From the NCBI RefSeq assembly GCF_031843945.1, contig NZ_JAVTJJ010000013.1, forward strand, positions 3,956 to 67,955: DNA of 64,000 bases, given 5' to 3'. Source of the stretch: Paracidovorax sp031843945. GTDB lineage: Bacteria > Pseudomonadota > Gammaproteobacteria > Burkholderiales > Burkholderiaceae_C. Numbering within the stretch: the first letter of the stretch is position 1; every line of letters starts with the position of its first letter. A model generated the notes under the pieces. It was not told the origin of the DNA, did no database searches, and worked only from the letters and a program-made list of their open reading frames with translations. Positions 42,556 to 50,875 of this stretch are shown here, in pieces. The translations under genes were made by a program, and so were the position numbers.

Positions 42556-43223
42556 CCACGCTGTTCATCGCGGCTTTTTTGCTGGGGCTGGTGTTCAACG
42601 CCGCGCCCGGCGCAGTGTTTGCCGAAACCGTGCGCCAGGGCGTGCGCGGTGGCTTTCGCCCGGCACTGGCCGTGCAGGTCGGCTCGTTGGTGGGCGACGC
42701 CACCTGGGCCGTGCTGGGGCTGGCCGGCATCGGCATGGCAATGCAGGTGGAGGCTTTGCGCTGGCCTGTCGGCCTGGCAGGTGCCGCCTACCTGGCCTGG
42801 CTGTCGTGGGACAGCTGGCGCGCCGCCCGCGTGGAATATGCGCTGGATGCCACGCCTGCACGCGCCGGCCGGCAGGCGCTGCGCAGCGGCATGGTGCTGT
42901 CGCTGACCAATCCGCAGAACCTGGCTTACTGGGCCGCTATGGGCAGCGCGCTGGGCGCCGTCGGCGTGACCCAGCCCACTGCGGGCGACTACGGCGTGTT
43001 CTTCGCCGGCTTCATGGCGTCGTCCATCCTCTGGTGCTTCGTCTGCGCCGCCGTGGTCGACCGGCTCTTTCGCCGCGCCGGCGCACGCTGGGCACGCTTC
43101 ACCTACCGCGTGTGCGCTGCCGTGCTGCTGGCCCTGGCACTGGGCACCCTGCGCGACCTGCTGTATGGCACGCCGGCATCCACTTCCGCTCCAGCCGCAG
43201 CGCACGGCCAGCCCCTGCGCTGA
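42552..43223 (+). CDS. LysE/RhtB family exporter within the urease operon
   Basis: A 223-residue inner-membrane protein with six predicted helices and LysE-family features: FNAAPGAVFAETVRQGVRGG at the N terminus, AVQVGSLVGDATWAVLGLAG and SLTNPQNLAYWAAMGSAL. The family exports amino acids or other small nitrogenous solutes. It is inserted between ureB (ATGA overlap) and ureC, so it is clearly part of the urease unit. A role in exporting excess ammonium-derived metabolites or moving a nickel ligand can only be guessed. Confidence 0.9.
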   Translation: MTTLFIAAFLLGLVFNAAPGAVFAETVRQGVRGGFRPALAVQVGSLVGDATWAVLGLAGIGMAMQVEALRWPVGLAGAAYLAWLSWDSWRAARVEYALDATPARAGRQALRSGMVLSLTNPQNLAYWAAMGSALGAVGVTQPTAGDYGVFFAGFMASSILWCFVCAAVVDRLFRRAGARWARFTYRVCAAVLLALALGTLRDLLYGTPASTSAPAAAHGQPLR

Positions 43224-43294
43224 GTGGGGCCGTGTTGAGCTGATCTGACTTCCCCATTCATCCGAACGAACCGCCCGAGAGCTGGAGACCATCC

Positions 43295-45037
43295 ATGGCC
43301 ACTGTTTCAAAACGCGCCTATGCCGAGATGTTCGGCCCCACCGTCGGCGACCGCGTACGCCTGGCCGACACCGGCTTGATCGCCGAAGTGGAGCAGGACT
43401 ACACGCTGCGCGCGGGCGCCTATGGCGAGGAAGTGAAGTTCGGCGGCGGCAAGACCATTCGCGACGGCATGGCGCAAAGCCAGCGCACGCGCGACGGGAC
43501 TGGAACGGGCCCCTCCGACGGTGGCGCGATGGACACGGTGCTGACCAACGCGCTCATCATCGACCACTGGGGCATCTTCAAGGCCGACATCGGCTTGAAA
43601 GGCGGTCGCATCGAAGCCATCGGCAAGGCTGGCAATCCCGACACGCAGCCCGGTGTGGACATCATCATCGGCCCCGGTACCGAGATCATCAGCTGCGAAG
43701 GCCTGATAGTCACCGCGGGCGGCATCGACAGCCACATCCATTTCATCTGCCCGCAACAGATCGAAGAAGCGCTGGCCTCGGGCATCACCACCATGCTGGG
43801 CGGCGGCACGGGCCCCGCCACCGGCACGCTAGCCACCACCTGCACGTCCGGCCCCTGGAACATCGAACGCATGCTGCAAGCGGCAGATGCGTTCCCCATG
43901 AACCTGGGCTTTCTGGGCAAAGGCAATGCCAGCCTGCCGGGCGCGCTGCATGAACAGATCGATGCCGGCGTCATCGGCCTGAAGCTGCATGAAGACTGGG
44001 GCACCACGCCGGCCGCCATCAGCAATTGCCTGGACGTAGCCGACGCCACCGACACGCAGGTGGCCATCCATTCCGACACACTCAACGAGAGCGGCTTCGT
44101 CGAAAACACGATCGCCGCTGTGGCAGGCCGCGGCATTTGCGCCTTCCACACCGAAGGCGCGGGCGGTGGGCATGCGCCCGACATCCTGCGCGTGGTGGGC
44201 GAAGACAACTTCCTGCCCTCGTCCACCAACCCGACCATGCCTTACACGGTGAACACGCTGGACGAGCATGTGGACATGCTCATGGTGTGCCACCACCTGG
44301 ATGCCAGCATTGCCGAAGACCTGGCCTTCGCCGAAAGCCGCATCCGCAAGGAAACCATCGCCGCCGAAGACGTGCTGCACGACCTGGGCGCCATCAGCAT
44401 GATGAGCAGCGACAGCCAGGCCATGGGCCGCGTAGGCGAGGTCATCCTGCGCACCTGGCAGACGGCCCACAAGATGAAAGCCCAGCGCGGCGCACTGTCG
44501 GGCGACACCGACCGCTGCGACAACACGCGCATCAAGCGCTACATCGCCAAGTACACGATCAACCCCGCCATCGCCCACGGCATTAGCCACGAAGTGGGCA
44601 GCATCGAAGTGGGCAAATGGGCCGACATCGTGCTGTGGAAGCCGGCGTTTTTCGGTGTGAAGCCGGCGATGATCCTGAAAGGCGGCTTCATCGCAATGGC
44701 CGCCATGGGCGATCCGAACGCGTCCATTCCCACTCCGCAGCCGGTGCACTACCGCCCCATGTTCGGCGCCTACGGCGGCGCACTGACGCGCTCGTCGCTC
44801 ACCTTCGTATCGCAGGCAGGGCTGACGAACGGCATCGGCGAACGTTTCGGCTTGGCCAAGCCGCTATCGGCCGTGAAGAACATTCGCGGCGTGCGCAAGC
44901 AGCACATGGTGCACAACAGCTATACCCCACGCATGGAGGTGGATGCGCAGACCTACACGGTGCGCGCCGACGGTCAGTTGCTGACCTGTGAGCCCGCCAC
45001 GCTGCTACCGATGGCGCAGCGATACTTTCTTTTTTGA
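43295..45037 (+). CDS. ureC: Urease alpha subunit
   Basis: A 580-residue catalytic subunit with a di-nickel site. Visible ligands are the HIHF pair in GGIDSHIHFICPQQIEEALA, the carbamylated Lys in GVIGLKLHEDWG, HSDTLNESGFVE, FHTEGAGGGHAPDI and the flap Cys/His region MVCHHLD. It ends RYFLF, as expected. It is about 10 residues longer than many UreC because of a Gly/Thr-rich loop near residues 62-78 (SQRTRDGTGTGPSDGG). GGAG precedes the ATG at 43295. Confidence 0.98.
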   Translation: MATVSKRAYAEMFGPTVGDRVRLADTGLIAEVEQDYTLRAGAYGEEVKFGGGKTIRDGMAQSQRTRDGTGTGPSDGGAMDTVLTNALIIDHWGIFKADIGLKGGRIEAIGKAGNPDTQPGVDIIIGPGTEIISCEGLIVTAGGIDSHIHFICPQQIEEALASGITTMLGGGTGPATGTLATTCTSGPWNIERMLQAADAFPMNLGFLGKGNASLPGALHEQIDAGVIGLKLHEDWGTTPAAISNCLDVADATDTQVAIHSDTLNESGFVENTIAAVAGRGICAFHTEGAGGGHAPDILRVVGEDNFLPSSTNPTMPYTVNTLDEHVDMLMVCHHLDASIAEDLAFAESRIRKETIAAEDVLHDLGAISMMSSDSQAMGRVGEVILRTWQTAHKMKAQRGALSGDTDRCDNTRIKRYIAKYTINPAIAHGISHEVGSIEVGKWADIVLWKPAFFGVKPAMILKGGFIAMAAMGDPNASIPTPQPVHYRPMFGAYGGALTRSSLTFVSQAGLTNGIGERFGLAKPLSAVKNIRGVRKQHMVHNSYTPRMEVDAQTYTVRADGQLLTCEPATLLPMAQRYFLF

Positions 45038-45141
45038 GCGACCGCTCGCTGAGCAGCGAGCCGGCCGAAAGGCAATGCGATGTGGGGCTCGCTCGAAATC
45101 GCTTTTCTTCCTTTCATTTCCTGCCCCGATACCGAACCTCC

Positions 45142-45690
45142 ATGCTTCACATCAGCAAATGCATACCCCGGGGCCAAGGCCTGGCCCCTGTCCTGATCAA
45201 GCGCGCAGCCACGCTGGAACTGGACTGGGACACGCGCCAGAAGAGCCGCTTTGCCGCCAGCGATTCCACCTGCCGGGCGCTGGGCATCTTCCTGCCGCGC
45301 GGCACAGTCGTGCGTGGTGGCGACGTCTTGGTAGCGGAAGATGGATCGATGATCCGCGTAGTGGCCGCGCCGCAAACAGTGCTGCGCATCACGCATTGCA
45401 GCCATCACGGCACGCCGTTCGATCTGACCCGCGCCGCATATCACCTGGGCAACCGGCACGTGCCCATCGAGCTGACAGCGGCTTATCTGCAGATCGAGCC
45501 AGACCACGTGCTGGCCGACATGCTGCGGGCCATGCACCTGATCGTGGCGGAAACGCAGGCACCGTTTGAACCCGAAGCTGGCGCCTATGGTGGTGGCCAC
45601 CACAGCCATGCTCATGCGCACGAACATGCAGAAGGTGACGGCAAGCACGAGCACGGCCCTGCCCACGATCACGCACACCACGCCCACTGA
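45142..45690 (+). CDS. ureE: Urease accessory protein UreE (nickel metallochaperone)
   Basis: A 182-residue UreE: N-terminal peptide-binding domain (VLIKRAATLELDWDTRQKSR, FLPRGTVVRGGDVL), metal-binding domain (AAYHLGNRHVPIEL with GNRH, DHVLADMLRAMHL) and a long His-rich tail (GGGHHSHAHAHEHAEGDG and KHEHGPAHDHAHHAH). It delivers nickel to the UreG/UreF/UreD complex. The ATG at 45142 is taken because earlier in-frame codons have no family match. It follows ureC after 104 bp and precedes ureF by 3 bp. Confidence 0.96.
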   Translation: MLHISKCIPRGQGLAPVLIKRAATLELDWDTRQKSRFAASDSTCRALGIFLPRGTVVRGGDVLVAEDGSMIRVVAAPQTVLRITHCSHHGTPFDLTRAAYHLGNRHVPIELTAAYLQIEPDHVLADMLRAMHLIVAETQAPFEPEAGAYGGGHHSHAHAHEHAEGDGKHEHGPAHDHAHHAH

Positions 45691-45693
45691 CCT

Positions 45694-46434
45694 GTGACGG
45701 CACCACTGACTGCGCCCACCAACGCGTGCACCGAAGACGCCACATCATTGCCTGCGGCCAGTCTGCTGCAGCTGATCTGGCTGGCATCGCCGGCCCTGCC
45801 CGTCGGCGGATTTTCGTACTCGGAAGGACTGGAAGTGGCCGTGGAGCGTGCGGGTGTTGCTACAGAAAGCGCAGCATCCGATTGGCTGACCGAACAGTTG
45901 CAGCTGACGCAGGTGCGAGGCGACATGGCGGTGCTGCAACAGGCCCTGGCTGCCTGGCGCAACACAGACCACGCGCGGGTTCGCGTTTTGAACGACTGGG
46001 TTCTGCATACGCGAGAAACCAGCGAAATGCGGTTGCAGACAGAACAGATGGGCCGCTCCTTTGCCGACTGGCTGCGCAACCAGCATGCCTGCGACGCCCA
46101 GCGCCTGCTCGATGTCGCGGCGCTGGCGGCGCTGCCTCCCACCTACCCCGTGGCCTTTGCACTGGCTGCGTCATTCACCGAAGCCAGCGCGCGCGACGTG
46201 CTGCTGGCTTACACCTTCGGCTGGGCTGAAAACATGGTGCAAGCGGCACTGAAAGCCGTCCCGCTGGGCCAAAGCGCAGGCCAACGCATCCTGGCGCGGC
46301 TGGCCGCCGCCATGCCTGCGGCGGTGGCCTGCGCCCTGCAGACCGGTGACGCCGAAAGACAAGCCTTTTCCCCCATGCTCGCCATCCTGTCGGCGCAGCA
46401 TGAAACCCAGTACTCACGCCTTTTCCGATCATGA
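45694..46434 (+). CDS. ureF: Urease accessory protein UreF
   Basis: A 246-residue UreF: LLQLIWLASPALPVGGFSYS, EGLEVAVERAGV, TRETSEMRLQTEQMGRSFAD, YPVAFALAASFTEASARDVL and LAYTFGWAENMVQAALKAVP. It acts with UreD (UreH) and UreG in loading nickel and the lysine carbamate into apo-urease. The start is a GTG at 45694, 3 nt after the ureE stop. It overlaps ureG by ATGA. The obligate partner UreD is not encoded in this window. Confidence 0.96.
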   Translation: MTAPLTAPTNACTEDATSLPAASLLQLIWLASPALPVGGFSYSEGLEVAVERAGVATESAASDWLTEQLQLTQVRGDMAVLQQALAAWRNTDHARVRVLNDWVLHTRETSEMRLQTEQMGRSFADWLRNQHACDAQRLLDVAALAALPPTYPVAFALAASFTEASARDVLLAYTFGWAENMVQAALKAVPLGQSAGQRILARLAAAMPAAVACALQTGDAERQAFSPMLAILSAQHETQYSRLFRS

Positions 46435-47102
46435 ACACCTCGTCTTCCACCGCCTCCCCCGCGCTGCATCACATCCCGAACCGCACCAAGCACCTGCCCC
46501 CGCTGCGCGTCGGCATCGGCGGCCCCGTCGGCTCGGGCAAAACGACCATTTTGGAAATGCTCTGCAAGGCGATGCGCGCCGAGTACGACCTGGTTGCCAT
46601 CACCAATGACATCTACACCAAGGAAGACCAGCGCCTACTGACCGTCAGCGGCGCGTTGCCAGCCGAACGCATCATGGGCGTGGAAACCGGCGGCTGCCCC
46701 CACACCGCCATTCGCGAAGACTGCTCCATCAACCTGGAGGCCATTGACCGCATGCTGGTGCAGTTTCCCGATGCTGACGTGGTTTTCGTCGAGAGCGGCG
46801 GCGACAACCTGGCCGCCACCTTCAGCCCCGAACTCTCTGACCTGACCATCTATGTCATCGACGTCGCGGCCGGTGAAAAAATCCCCCGCAAAGGCGGGCC
46901 CGGCATTACGAAGAGCGACCTGTTCGTGATCAACAAGACCGACCTGGCGCCGCACGTTGGTGCCAATCTGGAAGTGATGGAGTCCGACACGCGCCGCATG
47001 CGTGGTGCAAAGCCGTTTGTGATGACCAACCTGAAAACACTGCAAGGCGTCGATGAGGTAGTGCGCTTCATCGAACAAAAAGGGCTGCTGCAGACCCGCT
47101 GA
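46431..47102 (+). CDS. ureG: Urease accessory GTPase UreG
   Basis: A 223-residue SIMIBI GTPase: Walker A (GIGGPVGSGKTTILEML), ITNDIYTKEDQRLL, the metal-binding CPH motif in VETGGCPHTAIREDCSIN, VFVESGGDNLAATFSPEL, and the NKTD base-recognition motif (FVINKTDLAPHVGA). It hydrolyses GTP to drive nickel insertion into urease. Coupled to ureF by an ATGA overlap. Last urease gene; tRNA-Ser follows 58 bp downstream. Confidence 0.98.
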   Translation: MNTSSSTASPALHHIPNRTKHLPPLRVGIGGPVGSGKTTILEMLCKAMRAEYDLVAITNDIYTKEDQRLLTVSGALPAERIMGVETGGCPHTAIREDCSINLEAIDRMLVQFPDADVVFVESGGDNLAATFSPELSDLTIYVIDVAAGEKIPRKGGPGITKSDLFVINKTDLAPHVGANLEVMESDTRRMRGAKPFVMTNLKTLQGVDEVVRFIEQKGLLQTR

Positions 47103-47160
47103 CCTGCGGCGAAACGCAAATGGGGCAACAGGCAAAGGCTAGAATGCCAACCTGCTTTCC

Positions 47161-47248
47161 GGAGACTTGGGTGAGCGGTTTAAACCAGCAGTCTTGAAAA
47201 CTGCCGACGGGCAACCGTCCGTGAGTTCGAATCTCACAGTCTCCGCCA
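47161..47248 (+). tRNA. tRNA-Ser (anticodon UGA)
   Basis: An 88-nt class II tRNA. The acceptor GGAGACT pairs with AGTCTCC and is followed by GCCA (CCA encoded). The anticodon stem-loop is GCAGTCTTGAAAACTGC with TGA. There is a long variable arm (CGACGGGCAACCGTCCG) and a T arm with GTTCGAATC. The flanks carry an 11-bp direct repeat AGAATGCCAAC (47141-47151 and 47248-47258). Confidence 0.97.
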
Positions 47249-47261
47249 GAATGCCAACAAA

Positions 47262-47287
47262 CAAGCGCCTATCGGGGCGTTTTTTTG
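47262..47287 (+). terminator. Terminator after tRNA-Ser
   Basis: GCGCC-TATC-GGGGCG followed by TTTTTTTG forms a short hairpin with a U-tract 14 bp after the tRNA CCA end. Confidence 0.75.
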
Positions 47288-47316
47288 TTTTACCCATCAA
47301 TGGTGAGGGGTTCGAT

Positions 47317-47865
47317 GTGACCGGCAAGGCGCGCGAACCAATGGGTGCCGACCTGCTGCGTCAACGCAGGAATCTGCTTGTTATCAGCTTGGCGTTGGTG
47401 GCAGTGCAGCTAGCTGGCGCGACCTTTGAAGGCAAGGTGTCCATCTTCGGCGCCGGCATCACGTTTGACCATCCAGAGCGCTTGCTGCTCGGTGCATGGG
47501 TGCTCTGGGGATATTTCCTGCTTCGATACTGGCAGTACCTGAAACAGGAAGGCGGGCTCGGCATCCATGCCGCCATGGACAGGCGGATTTTCAAATGGTG
47601 TGAGGTGGATACTCATGATGGCGAGTACCTTTTCTACATCTGGTGGAGAGGTTTGCTATCTTGGGAGTTGTGTTCGCATAGGACCGATGAAGCGGAGGAA
47701 CGTATGTCGCGTTCACTGCGGGACCCAGAAAGTGGCTGGCTGAAGCGCTGCATGGCCGTGCGAGCATTTGTTTTCGTCGCACTCAACACTGACTACCTGT
47801 TGCCATTTGCGGTTGCTGCGCTACCCGTTTCGCTGACTGTGGTGAATTTCACTCTCAAGCCATGA
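47317..47865 (+). CDS. Hypothetical membrane protein
   Basis: A 182-residue protein I do not recognise. It has three hydrophobic stretches (RRNLLVISLALVAVQLAGA, RLLLGAWVLWGYFLLRYW, LLPFAVAALPVSLTVVNF) around a soluble middle part (DRRIFKWCEVDTHDGEYLFY, REEMSRSLRD-like RMSRSLRDPESGW). The frame extends back through the tRNA, so a start inside the tRNA is rejected; a GTG at 47317 has GAGGGG at 6-7 nt and an ATG follows at 47341. Base composition looks less G+C-rich than the urease genes. Small gene of unknown function in a region downstream of a tRNA. Confidence 0.7.
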   Translation: MTGKAREPMGADLLRQRRNLLVISLALVAVQLAGATFEGKVSIFGAGITFDHPERLLLGAWVLWGYFLLRYWQYLKQEGGLGIHAAMDRRIFKWCEVDTHDGEYLFYIWWRGLLSWELCSHRTDEAEERMSRSLRDPESGWLKRCMAVRAFVFVALNTDYLLPFAVAALPVSLTVVNFTLKP

Positions 47866-47944
47866 AGGCGTGGCCAGGCGCCCGAATTGAAACCGCATTG
47901 AAAGCCAGCTTTTGCGCAGGGGAAGGTGTATCGATTTGCCGTTG

Positions 47945-48000
47945 AAATCTGCCTCTTGCGCTTATAGGGTAAGCGCTGACAGCTATCAAATTAGCAGCAA
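47945..48000. repeat. Dispersed repeat copy in the 47.87-48.16 kb gap
   Basis: TCTGCCTCTTGCGCTTATAG, GGTAAGCGCTGACAGCTATC and AAATTAGCAGCAA match the full repeat with its GCGCTTA/TAAGCGC hairpin. The rest of this 293-bp gap shows no gene. Confidence 0.75.
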
Positions 48001-48158
48001 TCTCTCACTCGCAGACGTCCAATCTTTGAAATCCGCATTTGATTGTTTTCATAGCGGTGGGATTTTTTCCGCGCGTGCGGAACATGAGGGCATCCAGGGA
48101 CAAGTCTCATAGACATTCAACACCCCCCCTACGATCAGTGGGCACCAAGGAGGCGCTG

Positions 48159-48593
48159 ATGATCAAGGTCTACGTGGACACGGGCGGCGAGATGCCGGGG
48201 TTGAAGCGCCTCAGGGCGAAGGGGCTAGCGGAGTCCGTGCACTTCCCTTACGAGCAGCGCCTCAACCGCATCGACAACACAGCTCACCCATCTAAGCTGA
48301 CCTGGGGAGGCAGTGCCGCCTCTTGGTCAGACTTGGAAGGAGCATCCTGGGATGACACTGGGGAGAGCCCCATGCATGCCGCAATCGCCAAAGTAATCGG
48401 GCCTCACAACAAGGCAGACGTTCAGCACCTCGCCTCCGCGCATGACGCCGGGTGCGACGCAATGCTCACCTCAGACAAGGGCGACATATGGCGGCACTGC
48501 GGCGAGTTGCATGCGCTGCTCGGCATCCGCGTATTTCATTCGTCAACTGAGTGGGCCGACTTCTCGGCCTTATGCGAGAACAAGGCTCCATAG
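48159..48593 (+). CDS. Hypothetical protein with PIN-like features
   Basis: A 144-residue protein starting MIKVYVDTGGEMPGLKRLRA. The order of an N-terminal Asp on a strand (VYVD), then HNKADVQHLASAHDAGCDAM and LTSDKGDIW is reminiscent of PIN-domain nucleases (DAxHLAxAxxxGCDxFLTxDKDI), although the fit is partial. AAGGAGG lies 6 nt before the ATG, so translation is likely. No antitoxin-like gene is adjacent on the same strand, so a toxin role is not claimed. Confidence 0.65.
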   Translation: MIKVYVDTGGEMPGLKRLRAKGLAESVHFPYEQRLNRIDNTAHPSKLTWGGSAASWSDLEGASWDDTGESPMHAAIAKVIGPHNKADVQHLASAHDAGCDAMLTSDKGDIWRHCGELHALLGIRVFHSSTEWADFSALCENKAP

Positions 48594-48624
48594 CCACGCA
48601 GCCTCTCGTGATCCCTTGGGCGAG

Positions 48625-48945
48625 TCAAGTCGTTGCGGTCGGAGCCACCTCCTTCACGATGCCCAGTTTCGCCCTGAGAGCATTAACCGCAGAACGGATT
48701 CTCTCCGCCCCTTCTCGGGCTTCAGTTGCGGCAGCAACTTCATCGATGTGATATCCCACGCGCGTCATTCCTTGACGATAGAGCGGTTTCGGCTCGATGC
48801 CGTAGGGCTGCGCGAGCGCGAAGACCTGGGCCGCGATCCACTCCACGAGGGGGCGGAAATTCCAGAACCCCGGTGCCGTGCGTTCGGCTTTCTTCGCAGC
48901 CCTGCGATTCAGTGACTCATCCCGGCGTACGCCCTGCCAGCTCAT
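48625..48945 (-). CDS. Hypothetical protein
   Basis: A 106-residue frame (MSWQGVRRDESLNRRAAKKA, FRPLVEWIAAQVFALAQPYG, IDEVAAATEAREGAERIRSA) that reads like a real soluble, partly helical protein. No family is recognised. AGGG lies before the ATG. It is convergent with the PIN-like gene. It might be a fragment of a larger gene. Confidence 0.45.
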   Translation of the reverse strand: MSWQGVRRDESLNRRAAKKAERTAPGFWNFRPLVEWIAAQVFALAQPYGIEPKPLYRQGMTRVGYHIDEVAAATEAREGAERIRSAVNALRAKLGIVKEVAPTATT

Positions 48946-49170
48946 GACCCTGTGGCCGCCTTTCAGCGTTGCTCATTTGATCAATCGGTGTGCGGCACCT
49001 TGCGTGAAAACACAACTCAAGCGATGAATAAAGGTCTCTGAAAGGCTGCATTTATTGCCTAGGGAAACTCCTTAAGCCGCCTCGGAAGGCATCGTGATTT
49101 TTGGATCACGAACAGGCCGTGTTGGAGGCGTGGTATGTCTTTTGCAGTTCCAAGCCACAAAGGAACTGCC

Positions 49171-50076
49171 ATGTCTGCCCAACAGCTTCAGGCCATCTTG
49201 CAAATGGCTGCGCAAAATCTGCCCCCACCCGCCGCAAGCCCTGCTCAATTGCGCGCGTGGTTTGACGCCAGCAATTCGCAGATGCCTGCGGCACACGGAC
49301 TCTCCACCCAGACGCTTCATATACCCAATGCGGCCGGTGGCACCATGGCGGCAGAGTGGTGCAGCACGCCGCAAGCCGATCCGCGCCGACTCATCATCTA
49401 CTTCCACGCGGGCGGATTTGTATTCGGCTCGCTGGCGTCCCATCGAACGTTGTGCTCATATCTGTCACAGTTCAGTGGTGCCTGTGTACTGAACGTGGAC
49501 TATCGCCTAGCGCCCGAACATGCGGCGCCTGCTGCGCACGAAGATGCTTTTGCAGCCTATCGGTGGGCGCTGGACAAGGGGTATGCCGCCGCAGCGACAG
49601 CCTTGGCAGGCGACTCTGCCGGCGGGAATCTGGCTCTGTCTACCGCGGTGCGCGCACGCGATGGGGGCTTGCCCTTGCCGGCGGCCATCGTGGCGCTCTC
49701 CCCAGCGCTTGATCTTGCGTCCTCAGGCGAGTCGCATCACACAGTGAATGACCCGTTCATCACGCGTGAGCTGATGGATTTTTTCAATGCCATGTACGCA
49801 GGAAGCGGCGATCTGCGCTCACCCACCATCACCCCGTTCTACGGATCGCAGTTGCACGGCCTGCCACCAGTCCAGTTGCAGGTGGGAAGTCTGGAGCGCC
49901 TGCGCGACGACTCCGTGACCATGGCCGAGCGACTGAAAGCGGCAGGCGTCGAGGTGGATTGCACGGTATGGGAGGGCATGGTTCACTGCTGGCAGCTGTT
50001 TGCTCCTGCACTCGATGAGGCACTTGCATCACTACGGCAGGCGGGTGAATTCATTGCCGCACACCAACGCGGTTGA
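49171..50076 (+). CDS. Alpha/beta hydrolase, hormone-sensitive-lipase-like esterase
   Basis: A 301-residue esterase. The oxyanion motif is IYFHAGGFVFGS (HAGG in place of HGGG), the nucleophile is in ALAGDSAGGNLALS, the acid lies in the SLERLRDD region (VQLQVGSLERLRDDS) and the His in WEGMVHCWQLF. It is a typical bacterial HSL/acetyl esterase acting on short acyl esters. AAGGA precedes the ATG at 49171. Its end overlaps the convergent hydrolase gene by 45 bp. Confidence 0.92.
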   Translation: MSAQQLQAILQMAAQNLPPPAASPAQLRAWFDASNSQMPAAHGLSTQTLHIPNAAGGTMAAEWCSTPQADPRRLIIYFHAGGFVFGSLASHRTLCSYLSQFSGACVLNVDYRLAPEHAAPAAHEDAFAAYRWALDKGYAAAATALAGDSAGGNLALSTAVRARDGGLPLPAAIVALSPALDLASSGESHHTVNDPFITRELMDFFNAMYAGSGDLRSPTITPFYGSQLHGLPPVQLQVGSLERLRDDSVTMAERLKAAGVEVDCTVWEGMVHCWQLFAPALDEALASLRQAGEFIAAHQRG

Positions 50077-50844
50077 GTCCAAGGCCGACAGCCACTGGCT
50101 GATTCTGGTCACCACCCATTCGGGCGCATCCAACGGCAAGTCATGTCCGGCAGCAGGGTGTTTTTCAGCGGCGCACGACCATGCGGACGCGATGGCTGCA
50201 GAGCACCGTGAATTCACCAAGCCGTCTCTTTGGCCGCTGAGCAGTAGAACCGGCACGGCTGGTGTTTTGGATGCCGGGTGATAACGCGCTGCGGCAACAA
50301 GTTGCCGCAGCGCGTTGGCTCGGGAAACCGGCCGCGCGGTGCGAATGGCGGCCCAACGAGACACATTGCTCACCAGAAAATCATCGCTCCTGCTCGTCAG
50401 GCGGTGGATCAACGTTTCCGCCGTTGCCGCTTGTCCCCACACCAGCGCGAGATGCAAAAGCTCCAGATAACTGCGTGGACGAAGTCGATGGTAGAAAGGA
50501 CTGTAGGGCCGCAAGCTGGTGTTGAGCAGCACGCATGCCGCAAGTTCATCGGGGGAGCGATGCATCCATTCAACCGCGACCATCCCGCCCAACGACATGG
50601 CAAGCACATGAAATGGCGGCCTCAAGCCCGCCGCCGCCACTTGCGCCCGGCACGCATCAAGCATCTGCGGCACGGTGCGCGGGCTCGGCATATGACTGAG
50701 CGAACCATTTCCAGGGAGATCGATGGGCAATACCACACTTGCCTCACCCAGCACCTGATGCAATCTGACAGGGAAGTCGCCCCAGTGAGATACCTCCCTG
50801 GTGAGCCCTCGAAGCAGGATCCATGTGGTCCTTCGATATGTCAT
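50032..50844 (-). CDS. Alpha/beta hydrolase
   Basis: A 270-residue alpha/beta-fold protein. ILLRGLTREVSHWGDFP marks the first strand and loop, VVLPIDLPGNG the next, AMSLGGMVAVEW is the nucleophile elbow (Ser near residue 97), LLSGQRDGLVN the acid region and AAGHDLPLDAPEWV the His. Its substrate is unknown. It follows the M14-type peptidase gene on the same strand by 31 bp and converges on the esterase gene with a 45-bp overlap. Confidence 0.88.
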   Translation of the reverse strand: MTYRRTTWILLRGLTREVSHWGDFPVRLHQVLGEASVVLPIDLPGNGSLSHMPSPRTVPQMLDACRAQVAAAGLRPPFHVLAMSLGGMVAVEWMHRSPDELAACVLLNTSLRPYSPFYHRLRPRSYLELLHLALVWGQAATAETLIHRLTSRSDDFLVSNVSRWAAIRTARPVSRANALRQLVAAARYHPASKTPAVPVLLLSGQRDGLVNSRCSAAIASAWSCAAEKHPAAGHDLPLDAPEWVVTRISQWLSALDSTALVCGNEFTRLP

Positions 50845-50875
50845 GGCGCGCAGTTCCCGCTGACTGTGCGGCGCA

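Noticed and set aside
47167..47340. Extended N terminus of the hypothetical membrane protein running through tRNA-Ser
   Set aside because: The tRNA is complete and its sequence explains this stretch; the frame is open only by chance.
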